64,000 bases of DNA. Origin: S015-6 sp964384945 (lineage in GTDB: Bacteria; Desulfobacterota; DSWW01). The notes below the pieces were generated by a model. That model searched no databases. It was not told the origin of the DNA and was given only the letters and a program-made list of their open reading frames with translations. The position numbers and the translations under genes were made by a program. Below are positions 27,812 through 36,941 of the stretch, piece after piece. Numbering within the stretch: the first letter of the stretch is position 1; each line of letters starts with the position of its first letter. The stretch spans positions 1 to 64,000 of the forward strand of contig CAYLMK010000023.1 of assembly GCA_964384945.1 (NCBI GenBank), written 5' to 3'.

Positions 27812-29311
27812 ATGAGAACGATCATGACCCCGACAATGACAGCTGTGGCGCTCTCGCTCGCCTTGGTCCTTAATGGGATGTGTTGGGCGGGCGATTGGGA
27901 GCCTGTTCCGGAATCGTACCGCCCTCCGCACCCAAGCACTTACCTGCCCAAGGACAGACTGATTTTCCTCAAATACAGGGACGTGGCCGGGGATCCTAGA
28001 CCCCTAGTTGGGACCCCGATTGACCCAAGGGTTTTCGTGCCCAAAGAACTCATGGAGAAGCTCACCTATGACATCGAAGAGATGAAGAGGGTATGGGCGG
28101 AGGTAGTCGGATTCAGGGCGCCGGATGTCGTAGGTAAAATCGCCCCGCACATCAAGCCGGGGCATTACACCTACGATGACGTGATGAGGGACCCGGGCTT
28201 CAAGGAGCTGATGTGGCCCGGCCTGATGGACAGAATCAAGCCGGGGGGGCCGCCCCTTGCGGGCAATTTCCCCGAATTCACCATTGTGCCGACACGGCAG
28301 CTCTACTGGGCCCTGCCGGTGGGCTTGGCGACGAAGAAGTATGCGGGCCAGACGCAGCTCGACGAGCAGGGGTACTGGAAATACGAGACCTACACGGCCG
28401 GCTACCCATTCCCGAAGCCCACGGGAAAATTCAAGGCCCAGCAGTACCTGTACAACGTGAGAAGGAACTATCAGTATTGGGAGCAGAACGTAGGGCTTTA
28501 CGTACGCGCATACGGCGTGGATCGCCGGTTTACCACTGATTTCGATGCGATCTACGACTGGAGCACTCTTCGGCTTTCAGGTCGAGTCATGATGCCCCCC
28601 TATGGCTGGTTCGACAAGATCGCGGAGCGGGACAAGAGCGCCTTTGTGACATTCCGCTACTTCCATGCCCCGAGAGACACCCAGGGGCTTGGGGTCATGC
28701 AGCACTTCTACCTGCCGGATGAAAGATTCGACGACCAACTGCTTTACGCGCCGACCCTCCGGCGGGTTCGGAAACTGAGCACCACGGACACACAGGACCC
28801 GATTGCAGGGATGGATGCGCTCTACGACGATAGCGACACCTACTACCAGAAGATGAATCCCGATAGGTATCCCTATGAATACTCGTGCGAAGAAATGCGG
28901 GAGTATCTGGTGCCCGTTTCAATCGACGGGACAGGATACTATGCCGGCCTGGACGAAGGGTATGCGCTGAAGAACGTGACCCTGGAGAGACGGCCGATTG
29001 CGAAATTGATCCTGAAACAGCTGGATCGAAATTACGTTTACAGCAAGAAAGAAATCTTCGTCGACGCAGAGGTCTTCGTCGCATGGTGTAACCAGCGCTA
29101 CGATTGGAAGGACCGCATCTACAGATCCAATTACTCGCACCTATACTTCTTCCCGGAATCGGGGATGTTCGACTACTTCGCTGTGGGAGGATACCTGTGG
29201 AGGGATCACATCGACCTCCATTCGAGTGTTGTCAGCTCTGCTCTGGTTGCCCCTTGCTATTGGAACCGGGAAGACGTGAGCCTGCAGCAGTTGATGACCA
29301 AGGGGAAGTAG
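27812..29311 (+). CDS. DUF1329-family periplasmic protein (LolA/LolB-like fold)
   Basis: 499 residues from the ATG at 27812 with GGGAGG upstream. A signal peptide (AVALSLALVLNGMCWAGD) precedes the family signature: YTYDDVMRDPGF, LAGNFPEFTIVPTRQLYWAL, a central RVMMPPYGW region and a long C-terminal domain (PESGMFDYFAVGGYLWRDH). DUF1329 proteins are related to lipoprotein-sorting LolA/LolB folds and sit next to DUF1302 genes. The likely task is to shuttle a hydrophobic ligand between the MMPL pump and the DUF1302 barrel. That task is an inference from fold and context. Confidence 0.85.
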   Translation: MRTIMTPTMTAVALSLALVLNGMCWAGDWEPVPESYRPPHPSTYLPKDRLIFLKYRDVAGDPRPLVGTPIDPRVFVPKELMEKLTYDIEEMKRVWAEVVGFRAPDVVGKIAPHIKPGHYTYDDVMRDPGFKELMWPGLMDRIKPGGPPLAGNFPEFTIVPTRQLYWALPVGLATKKYAGQTQLDEQGYWKYETYTAGYPFPKPTGKFKAQQYLYNVRRNYQYWEQNVGLYVRAYGVDRRFTTDFDAIYDWSTLRLSGRVMMPPYGWFDKIAERDKSAFVTFRYFHAPRDTQGLGVMQHFYLPDERFDDQLLYAPTLRRVRKLSTTDTQDPIAGMDALYDDSDTYYQKMNPDRYPYEYSCEEMREYLVPVSIDGTGYYAGLDEGYALKNVTLERRPIAKLILKQLDRNYVYSKKEIFVDAEVFVAWCNQRYDWKDRIYRSNYSHLYFFPESGMFDYFAVGGYLWRDHIDLHSSVVSSALVAPCYWNREDVSLQQLMTKGK

Positions 29312-29382
29312 AGTTGTGACATGGTTTCGTATGGGGAGCGGAAGCGGAGATACGGGAACTTCAACCGGCTGCGGGTAGAATC

Positions 29383-30348
29383 ATGATAGAGCTTACGGGG
29401 CTCTCGAAGCGATTCGGAGATATCGTGGCGGTGGACGATCTGTCCCTCACGGTGAAAGCGGGGGAGATCGTGGGGCTGTTGGGGCCGAACGGAGCCGGCA
29501 AATCCACGACGATGCGGATGATTGCGGGGTGTTTGCCGCCGAGTTGCGGCTCCGTGCGAGTCGGCGGGTACGATGTCGTGCGGGAGCCCCTCTCTGCAAA
29601 GAGTAGGCTCGGATACCTCCCCGAAGGGGCGGCAATGTACGGGGAAATGACGGTCACCGGATTCCTTCGGTTCGTAGCGGAGGTGCGCGGCTTCTCGGGG
29701 AGGGCCAAGGCCAAGAGGGTGGATGAGATCATCGAGCGGTGTCACCTCTCGGATGTTCGTCATCAGAGCATCGCAACCCTTTCGAAGGGCTACAACCAGC
29801 GCACGTGCCTTGCCCAGTGCATCATCCATGATCCCGGCTACCTGATCATGGATGAGCCCACAGGGGGAATGGATCCGAACGAGGCCACGGATGTGCGGAA
29901 CACAATTCGTGAGTTGGGCTCAGGGAAGGGGATTCTTGTGACTACGCACATTCTCGAGGAAGCGGACGCCATCTGTACTCGGATCGTCGTCATGATGAAG
30001 GGCCGGTTCGTGTTCGATGGAACCACAGGAAGCCTAAGGGCCCTCAGGCCGGTGCACGGTGCCGCTCGGGCGACGGTCAGGAGTGATGACCTTCAACGAC
30101 TTCTGTTGGACATGCGGGACGTCCCGAGGGTAACGGGCGTAGTGGTGGTGGACAAATGGGGGGACGAGATCACTTTTCGTGCCCACGTCGAGGAACCCCA
30201 CGTAGGGATAGAGATCGGGGTCTTGGAGCGGCTCCTGGAACGCGGCTATTCGATTCAATCGTTCCGCCTCGAGGAGGCGGACCTCTACGAGGCGTTCCGG
30301 GAGGCTACGCAAGCAAGAACGGGTGGCGCTGCGCGCTTTGATGGATAG
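29383..30348 (+). CDS. ABC transporter ATP-binding protein, GldA-like
   Basis: 321 residues. Walker A GPNGAGKST at about 34-42, signature LSKGYNQRTCLAQ (a GldA-like variant of LSGGQ), Walker B YLIMDEPTGGMDP and switch His in TTHILEEAD. The ~90-residue C-terminal extension is typical of GldA/CcmA-like exporters. It pairs with the downstream permease-GldG fusion, which starts within its last codons. In Bacteroidetes GldA-GldFG supports gliding. Elsewhere, as here, the trio with DUF4340 is a widespread transporter of unknown substrate. Confidence 0.9.
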   Translation: MIELTGLSKRFGDIVAVDDLSLTVKAGEIVGLLGPNGAGKSTTMRMIAGCLPPSCGSVRVGGYDVVREPLSAKSRLGYLPEGAAMYGEMTVTGFLRFVAEVRGFSGRAKAKRVDEIIERCHLSDVRHQSIATLSKGYNQRTCLAQCIIHDPGYLIMDEPTGGMDPNEATDVRNTIRELGSGKGILVTTHILEEADAICTRIVVMMKGRFVFDGTTGSLRALRPVHGAARATVRSDDLQRLLLDMRDVPRVTGVVVVDKWGDEITFRAHVEEPHVGIEIGVLERLLERGYSIQSFRLEEADLYEAFREATQARTGGAARFDG

Positions 30349-32998
30349 CAGAAGAATGCAAAGGCACCTCGTAAACGCAAGAGCTTTTCTTGTCAAGGAG
30401 CTGACCGGCTGCTTCTACACTCCTCTGGCCTATGTGGTTATCGTCGCTTTCCTGATCCTGTCGTGGTTTGTCACCTTCTACGTGAGCCGGTTCTACGAAG
30501 CCCAGCAGGCCGACCTGAACCTCTTCTTTCGCTGGCTTCCCTGGCTGTACTTGCTTCTGATACCTGCCTTGAGCATGCGGCTTTGGGCAGAGGAACGCAG
30601 AACCTGCACCCTTGAGCTCATCTACTCGATGCCCGTAACACTGACCGAGGTAGTCGTTGGCAAGTTTCTCGCCGCTTGGCTGATCATCGGCCTGGCCCTC
30701 TTGCTGACGCTGCCGCTTGTTTTGACGGCCATGTACCTGGGCGACCCCGACCCAGGCATCACGGTTTACGGGTACCTCGGCGGTCTGCTGATGGCCGGCG
30801 CTTACTTGGGGGTCGGTTCCGTCGCCTCAGCCTGCACAAGGTCGCAGGTGATCAGTTTTGTGGTGTCCCTGGTTGCGTCCCTGTTCCTGGTCCTGGCCGG
30901 ATGGGACCCGGTGAGGCAGATCTTTGCAGGATGGCTGCCCGTCTGGCTGGTAGACCGGATTTCTGCCCTCGGTTTTGTGACCCGCTTTGGTTCCATGACG
31001 CGAGGGGTTCTCGACCTCAAAGACATCCTTTACTTCTCTCTCTTCATTTTCGCGAGCCTCTGCCTCAATCGTGTCGTTCTCGATACATCGCTCCCGCAGA
31101 AGGCCTTCGTCCTGAAGCCGCGCAGGACGGGAAGAATCTCGTGGAGCGTCCCAAGCCGGGCATCAGCCTTCGCGATCCTCGTGCTTGCCCTGTTAGTGGC
31201 AAGTTCGGTCCTCTCGCGGGTCAATCTTCGGTGGGATCTCACAGAGGAGCGAATCTACTCTCTTTCACAGGGAACGAAAAGAATCCTGAGAGATATGCAG
31301 GGGCCGGTAACGATCCGATTCTTTTTCAGCAAGAGCAGCCCTCACGTGCCCGCTGAGCTCAAACTGTTCGCCGATCGAACGACAGACTATCTCAAAGAGT
31401 TCGAATACGCCGGCGGCGAAGTGAATGTAGAGACATGCGACCCTTACGCAGCAGAAGAGGCGCAGAAGTGGGCGCGAAAGCACGGGCTTGCCTACATGGA
31501 GGATGGAGAAGGGGGAAAGATATACTCCGGACTCGTGTTGTTCAGCCGGGGGCAGGAGGAGCGGATCGGCTGGGTGGATACTTCCTCGGAGCAGACCCTC
31601 GAGTATGAAGTGTCCAGCAGAATACAGAGGCTGAAGGGCCTCCAGAGAAAGGTCATAGGGATTATCAGCAACCTCCCCGTGTTCGGAAGCGAATCCTGGA
31701 GTCATGACGGGTTGTTCGGGGAGGGGCAGCGGGGCACACCGGCATGGCATTTTGTCAGAGAGTTGTCGAAGCAATACGAGGTGGGCCACGTTCCCCTCTC
31801 TGCGGACCGGATTGACCCGAAGATCGACCTCCTCATTCTGTTCCATCCAAAAGATCTCCATCCCGACCTGAGGTACGCTGTCGATGAGTATACCCAGAGG
31901 GGGGGGAATTCGATTCTCTTCGTCGACCCTTCATGCACTTTGGATCAAGACCCGGATCTGGAAGGGCGCCTGATGCCGGCAGCGGAGCCCACTTCGGCCC
32001 TCTTCTCGGCCTGGGGCATCTCCATGAAGCCCGGAGCGGTCGTCCTGGACAGGGAGTATGCGAGCCGCAGCGGCCTCGACGACCTGGCCGGAGGTTTGGA
32101 CCCCTCCTTCTTTCTGGCCCGGGATTCGGCCCTGAACAGGAGCAGTCCGATCACCGCAAATATCCGCTCCGTGTTACTCCCCATGGCGGGAGCCATCGAA
32201 AAGGCCGAAGACTCGCCTTACGCGTTCGAACCCTTGATACAGTCGGGGGAGGGCGCCACACTCTTCGGCCTCCAGGGAGCACGAGGTCATTACGCCGATC
32301 CGGCCCAGGGTCCTCCGGCGGGCGGCAAGGTGCGCAATATGGCCGTCCTGGTGAGAGGCAAGTTCAGATCGGCTTTTCCCGAAAGACAGAGCGATGCGCA
32401 TGGCGCTGGGTACGGGGAGGCTGGTGAGGAATCTTCGGGGCCCAAGGAAGCCAGCATTATCGTGGTGGCCGACGCAGATTTGTTGGCGGACAGATACTGT
32501 ATGAAGGACTTGGCCCCTATGGAGCCTGCCGCGCCGGAGGAGGACAACGACAACATCGATTTCCTGCTCAATTGCTGCGAATTGCTGACGGGCAACCGAG
32601 ACCTGATGGAGGTGAGAAGCCGCAAGCGGCTCCACAGGGGTTTTGACCGCATTGAGGAACTGCAGCGGAGAGCCCGAAGAGAAGCGAGGAAGCAGGAGAC
32701 GGAATGGGTCCGGAGAATCGAGGCGGCGAGGCAAAGGGTGACGGAGCTGGAGCGAGAGAACTACGGGCCCGCGGAGGTGGCGCTGGGACGGCCGGAGAGG
32801 GAAGAACTGAGCAGGCTGAAGGCGGAGATCTGGCAGGCTGAGCTGGAGCTCGGGGAGACAGGGAAGAATCTCCGGAGGGATGTCGAAAGGTTGGGAAGTA
32901 AGCTCAAGCTTGTGAACCTTCTCCTGATGCCCGTCCTTGTCGTGACCTCAGGGCTGGCTTTCGCATGGCAGAGAAGAAGGAAGATCAAAAGAGGATGA
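30341..32998 (+). CDS. ABC-2 permease fused to a GldG-like domain
   Basis: 885 residues from the ATG at 30341, overlapping gldA by 8 bases (a GTG at 30323 is also in frame). The first ~250 residues hold six membrane helices of an ABC-2/GldF permease (AFLVKELTGCFYTPLAYVVI, LLIPALSMRLWAEERRTCT). A seventh helix (AFAILVLALLVASSVLSRV) starts the GldG half: NLRWDLTEERIYSLSQGTKR, a substrate-binding-like domain, and near the C-terminus a coiled coil and a last helix (LVNLLLMPVLVVTSGLAFAW). GldF and GldG are usually separate genes; the fusion occurs in some proteobacteria. It forms the membrane part of the ABC exporter with the preceding ATPase. Confidence 0.88.
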   Translation: MDSRRMQRHLVNARAFLVKELTGCFYTPLAYVVIVAFLILSWFVTFYVSRFYEAQQADLNLFFRWLPWLYLLLIPALSMRLWAEERRTCTLELIYSMPVTLTEVVVGKFLAAWLIIGLALLLTLPLVLTAMYLGDPDPGITVYGYLGGLLMAGAYLGVGSVASACTRSQVISFVVSLVASLFLVLAGWDPVRQIFAGWLPVWLVDRISALGFVTRFGSMTRGVLDLKDILYFSLFIFASLCLNRVVLDTSLPQKAFVLKPRRTGRISWSVPSRASAFAILVLALLVASSVLSRVNLRWDLTEERIYSLSQGTKRILRDMQGPVTIRFFFSKSSPHVPAELKLFADRTTDYLKEFEYAGGEVNVETCDPYAAEEAQKWARKHGLAYMEDGEGGKIYSGLVLFSRGQEERIGWVDTSSEQTLEYEVSSRIQRLKGLQRKVIGIISNLPVFGSESWSHDGLFGEGQRGTPAWHFVRELSKQYEVGHVPLSADRIDPKIDLLILFHPKDLHPDLRYAVDEYTQRGGNSILFVDPSCTLDQDPDLEGRLMPAAEPTSALFSAWGISMKPGAVVLDREYASRSGLDDLAGGLDPSFFLARDSALNRSSPITANIRSVLLPMAGAIEKAEDSPYAFEPLIQSGEGATLFGLQGARGHYADPAQGPPAGGKVRNMAVLVRGKFRSAFPERQSDAHGAGYGEAGEESSGPKEASIIVVADADLLADRYCMKDLAPMEPAAPEEDNDNIDFLLNCCELLTGNRDLMEVRSRKRLHRGFDRIEELQRRARREARKQETEWVRRIEAARQRVTELERENYGPAEVALGRPEREELSRLKAEIWQAELELGETGKNLRRDVERLGSKLKLVNLLLMPVLVVTSGLAFAWQRRRKIKRG

Positions 32999-34077
32999 GA
33001 AGCCGCACCCTGATGATTCCGGCTATTTTCGCACTCGCAGGCCTACCTTTCGCCTTCCTGACGAATTCAGCCGAGCGTAGCGGAGGAGTGCTTGGAGAGC
33101 CTCTCTTTGAGCGGTTCTGCAAAGACGACGTCAGCGAGATTATCGTCACCGGTTCACGCGAAAGCGCCTCCATCGCAAAAGCGGGTGCAACCTGGGTGTT
33201 GCGGAACCGTTATGGTTACCCCGCCGATCTGCAGAAGGTCTCCGTCTTCCTGCTCAAGTGCGAGGCCGCGCGGGTCGGCTGGGAGTTTGAGGCAACCGTC
33301 GAGCTGCTGCGGCATTACGGTTTGGAGTCGCCGGAAGCGAGGCTGGCGGGCGAACAGGAAAGGGGCCCCCGGGTTGTCTTGAAGAATCCCGAAGGGGAGG
33401 TCCTTCAGGATTTCATCGTGGGAGCCCCGTGGATTCCCGGCGGCACGCCTGAAGGTCACTATGTCCGGCTGGCGGCGGAAAACCGGGTTCGAATCGTCGA
33501 CACGGATTTTATCGGGATATCTGAAAACCCCAAGAAATGGCTCGACAGGAAGCTCATCGAACTCAGTCCGAACGAGATTACAGGGATCCTATGCAGCCAT
33601 GTGGACGGAAACGGCCTTGCCTACTCTTTCCGTCGGGTCAATGGGATCGGCGGCTTTGAAGAAGAGTCGATGAGCGAGAATCACCAGGTGGAGAGGATGG
33701 TGCTGAAAAAATTGGAGTGGGCCATGACCTACCTCGAGTTGGAAGATGTCCTCCCCGGGCGGAACGGTGAATCAGCCGTCGAGAACAAAGGGTCAGTCCG
33801 CATCGATTACCGCGCCCGAAACGGACTCGTGTACCGCGTGTTCCCGGGCGGGCCCTGCCCCGACTCTGATTTGTGTCACCTGAGAATCGATGTGGAACCC
33901 TTGAATGGGGACAGCGGCGGGGAGCCGGAGGATATGGCCCGGAACTTGTCCGAAACAAGAGCTGCCGTCGCAAGGGAACTGAACCGACGCCTTAGCCCTT
34001 GGACATTCGCGGTATCGAAGGCCGCTCACAGCAATTTCATAACGGATCTGAACCAGCTCATTCGGCAGGCAGAGTGA
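32995..34077 (+). CDS. DUF4340-domain membrane-anchored protein
   Basis: 360 residues from the ATG at 32995, which overlaps the preceding stop as ATGA; the frame also opens at 32965. One N-terminal helix (TLMIPAIFALAGLPFAFL) anchors a periplasmic domain built of repeated DUF4340 motifs (ASIAKAGATWVLRNRYGYPAD, HYVRLAAENRVRIVDTDFI, WLDRKLIELSPNEI). DUF4340 proteins are regularly encoded after GldA/GldFG-type transporters and are presumed to be their periplasmic partner. The exact function is unknown. Position and coupling support membership in the transporter operon. Confidence 0.8.
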   Translation: MRSRTLMIPAIFALAGLPFAFLTNSAERSGGVLGEPLFERFCKDDVSEIIVTGSRESASIAKAGATWVLRNRYGYPADLQKVSVFLLKCEAARVGWEFEATVELLRHYGLESPEARLAGEQERGPRVVLKNPEGEVLQDFIVGAPWIPGGTPEGHYVRLAAENRVRIVDTDFIGISENPKKWLDRKLIELSPNEITGILCSHVDGNGLAYSFRRVNGIGGFEEESMSENHQVERMVLKKLEWAMTYLELEDVLPGRNGESAVENKGSVRIDYRARNGLVYRVFPGGPCPDSDLCHLRIDVEPLNGDSGGEPEDMARNLSETRAAVARELNRRLSPWTFAVSKAAHSNFITDLNQLIRQAE

Positions 34078-34137
34078 TCGGGGCGGATTTCCAATGCGAC
34101 GGAGGAGTCTCACATTTCAGGGGATCAGGAGGACGCG

Positions 34138-34851
34138 ATGATCAAGCACGTTTTCATCTTTGAGCCTTGGATCAGCATGATCGAGATGGATCGTTTCTAT
34201 TTCCGTTTCCACAGCAAGGAGTGCCTGCGCTTCTTCGGGCCCTGGCTTCGGCGATATGAGACCTATCGTGCCTGCGATGCAGCACCCGAGACAGAGCGTT
34301 TTGGTGTACGGCGGGGACGTATGACCGAGCTCTGGTATGGGAGCGTGGAGGACTTCCTCGAAGCGGATCCCAACAAGAGGCCCTACACGCCTCCTCCGGG
34401 GGGATGGGCGGGCAGCGGTCTTCTCCAGGGGGCCATAACCATGGTTCCCGCCCGGCCGACAGAGGACTTCCTTGGCAAGGAGCCGACCCCGGAGGAAGTT
34501 CCGATCCTGCGGTGGTATCGGGTGATCAAGTACCCGGCGGACGTGAAGGTGGAAGAAGGGGAGAACTGGTATCTCAACGTTTTCTCCAAGCAGGCGAGAG
34601 GGCAAGTCGGGCTCCTGAGGTATGTAAGTCACAAGGTGCTCGAAAAACCGCCGATCGAAACCCCTTGGCACCGGGTGGAGGAAATGTGGTACCAGGATTT
34701 CGACGCCTGGCGGCGGGCCGTTATCGAGTCGCCCCCAAAGTACACGAAACCGCCCTGGGCCAAGGAGGAACCCTTCTTCGATATGATCAGTACCTTTGTG
34801 GGCAACAAACCGGACGTCGATTTCCTGAAGGATCATCCTCTGATTCCCTAG
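34138..34851 (+). CDS. Two-domain EthD-like protein (paralogue 1)
   Basis: 237 residues after GGAGGACGCG. Two dimeric alpha/beta-barrel (EthD-like) repeats are suggested. The N-terminal one is HVFIFEPWISMIEMDRFYFR..CLRFFGPWLRRYETY. The C-terminal one has ILRWYRVIKYP, GENWYLNVFSKQA, RYVSHKV and HRVEEMWYQDFDAWRRAV. It is a clear paralogue of the gene at 36942-37658: most of the C-terminal half is identical in pattern. EthD proteins are small cofactor-free auxiliaries found in degradation clusters, and some act as isomerases or cyclases. Here the gene sits directly before an OYE-like reductase. The fold call is moderate and the role is inferred. Confidence 0.6.
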   Translation: MIKHVFIFEPWISMIEMDRFYFRFHSKECLRFFGPWLRRYETYRACDAAPETERFGVRRGRMTELWYGSVEDFLEADPNKRPYTPPPGGWAGSGLLQGAITMVPARPTEDFLGKEPTPEEVPILRWYRVIKYPADVKVEEGENWYLNVFSKQARGQVGLLRYVSHKVLEKPPIETPWHRVEEMWYQDFDAWRRAVIESPPKYTKPPWAKEEPFFDMISTFVGNKPDVDFLKDHPLIP

Positions 34852-34902
34852 GCGGCCCTGGAATCCCAAGGACATCGAGAAAGACAGCAAAGGAGAACGG
34901 CC

Positions 34903-36876
34903 ATGCTGGAAAAGGTTTTCGAGCCCATCGAGATAAAGAGCATGACTCTGAAGAACCGGATTGCCTTTGCCCCTTTGCTCAACATGCCGAGGGACAGTAC
35001 CGACCTTCTGACGGCAGGAGTCAACAGCGACCTCACCGTCCGCTGGTTTGTCGAAAGGGCTAAGGGGGAAGCGGGACTACTGGTGACAGGGGCTGTCACG
35101 ACCGGAGGGATCTTGGGGGCGGGGAAGAAGGAAGGGTTTGCCAGGCTGGGGAAGGCGGTGCACGAACACGGCTCGAAGATCTGTGTCCAGCTTGCCGCCT
35201 TCGGCCCCCTCGGAACCATGGGCCCATCCCCTCACCCCTACCCAGATCCGACTCACCCCAAATGGGGGGTTTTCGACCTGGAGGCAGGCCAGATCATCCC
35301 TGTGTCCGCGATGCCGGTTCCTGTCATCAAGCAAACCGAGAGGGAGTTCGCCGAAGCTGCAGCCGTGTTGAAATCCGCCGGGATAGATGCCGTTGAGCTC
35401 CACTGCGCACACGGTGGAGCCACCCTTCACTGCTCTTTCCTTACTCCCTTCCACAACAGGCGCACGGACCAATACGGCGGAAGCTGGGAGAACAGGCTCA
35501 GACTCACTGTAGAGACACTGCAGCTGATGCGGGAGGCCGTCGGAAAGGACTTTCCCATACTCGTCAGGCTGAGTGTGGACGAAATGGTGGGGCCCGCCGG
35601 GATTACCACCCAGGACACCTGCGAGATCATCGTCCCTGCCCTGGAGAAGGCGGGCGCCGACTGTATTGACGCCTCCCAGGGCTCCATAACGCACGCTCCG
35701 GAAGGCATCAATATCACCTGCTACCACCCCCGGGGCTGCTTCATTCAGTATGCGGAAGCGGTCAAGAAGGCGACCAGGCTCCCCGTCATCGGAGTGGGCA
35801 GGATCGTCGACCTGGAGATGGCCGAGGCGTTCCTCCAGGAAGGAAAGGCGGACATCATCTACATGGGCAGGCAGTTGACGGCCGACCCCGAGACGGTGAA
35901 GAAATACCGCGAGGGAAGGCCCGAGGACGTCAGGAAGTGCATTGGAGAGCTGACAAGGCGGCAGGAGCGCGAGTGCGGCCGACCCTGCATCATCAACTAC
36001 GACATACAGGACGAACCCATACCCCTGAAGCCGGCGGAAAAGCCCAAGAAGGTGCTGGTCATCGGCGGTGGTGTGGCCGGCATGGAAGCAGCGAGAATAG
36101 CCGCGCAAAGAGGGCACAAGGTGACCCTGATGGAAAGGGACACACAGCTTGGCGGTGAGGTCAGCGTCCTGGCCCTCAACCCGCTCACCTCCGAGTTCAG
36201 AAACATCGTTGAATACCTCGGCACCCAGATGAGGAAGCTCAAAGTGGATGTGAGGCTTTGCCGGGAGGCCGGTGCGGCCGATGTCAAGGAGATGAAACCG
36301 GATGTGGTCATTCTGGCTGCGGGCTCGGAGCCGGTGATTCCGGAGGTCGCCCAGGGGAAGCCGGGCGTGATGACTCATGAGGAGGCCTCGAAACATCCGT
36401 CCGCGGTCGGACAGCGGGTAATCGTCTGGAATTTCTGGGGGGCGGAACTTGCCATCACGCTGGCCCAGCAGGGAAAGTCCGTCGTACTCATCGGCAGGGG
36501 CGGGCCAGGGTCACTGGCCAGCGAACACGGAATGTACAGGAAGTGGTGGCTGGTGAGAAGGCTGACGGACGTCAGTGTGGTGAGGGCAACACCCGAATCG
36601 CACCCCTTGCCCAATCTGGATGTACTCAGCAACGTGGAGGTGGAGGATATCCGTGACTCGGCCATGAAAATAAAAGACAAGAGCGGAAAAACCAGATTGA
36701 TTCCTTACGACACCATCATTCTCTCGCAGCGTTACGGCAGAAGGAAACGAAACGATTCTCTCTTCGATGAGCTCCAGGGCAAGGTGCCTGAGGTTCACAA
36801 GATCGGCGATTGCTCTCAGGTGAGAGAAATACAGGATGCGATCTGGAGCGCCAACGAGGTTGCCAGAAGGATATAG
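34903..36876 (+). CDS. OYE/2,4-dienoyl-CoA-reductase-like flavoenzyme with a degenerate Fe-S motif
   Basis: 657 residues, the normal length for FadH/BaiCD-type enzymes. An N-terminal FMN TIM barrel (MTLKNRIAFAPLLNM, ELHCAHGGATLHCSFL, RRTDQYGGSWENRLR) is followed by the Fe-S region and an FAD/NAD(P) domain (KVLVIGGGVAGMEAARIAA). The usual CxxCxxxC-x11-C is lost. C346 is present, but position 349 is Glu and 353 is Arg, while cysteines appear at 358 and 362. The second nucleotide fold reads VWNFWGAELAITLA instead of a Gly-rich loop. It may reduce an enoyl-CoA or enone intermediate, but electron transfer through a [4Fe-4S] cluster is uncertain. Confidence 0.85.
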   Translation: MLEKVFEPIEIKSMTLKNRIAFAPLLNMPRDSTDLLTAGVNSDLTVRWFVERAKGEAGLLVTGAVTTGGILGAGKKEGFARLGKAVHEHGSKICVQLAAFGPLGTMGPSPHPYPDPTHPKWGVFDLEAGQIIPVSAMPVPVIKQTEREFAEAAAVLKSAGIDAVELHCAHGGATLHCSFLTPFHNRRTDQYGGSWENRLRLTVETLQLMREAVGKDFPILVRLSVDEMVGPAGITTQDTCEIIVPALEKAGADCIDASQGSITHAPEGINITCYHPRGCFIQYAEAVKKATRLPVIGVGRIVDLEMAEAFLQEGKADIIYMGRQLTADPETVKKYREGRPEDVRKCIGELTRRQERECGRPCIINYDIQDEPIPLKPAEKPKKVLVIGGGVAGMEAARIAAQRGHKVTLMERDTQLGGEVSVLALNPLTSEFRNIVEYLGTQMRKLKVDVRLCREAGAADVKEMKPDVVILAAGSEPVIPEVAQGKPGVMTHEEASKHPSAVGQRVIVWNFWGAELAITLAQQGKSVVLIGRGGPGSLASEHGMYRKWWLVRRLTDVSVVRATPESHPLPNLDVLSNVEVEDIRDSAMKIKDKSGKTRLIPYDTIILSQRYGRRKRNDSLFDELQGKVPEVHKIGDCSQVREIQDAIWSANEVARRI

Positions 36877-36941
36877 CGGGGGAAGCAAAACCGGCAGAGC
36901 GCGGAGGAATCCGCGCCCCGGGGCTTTGAAGGAGGCGTGCC

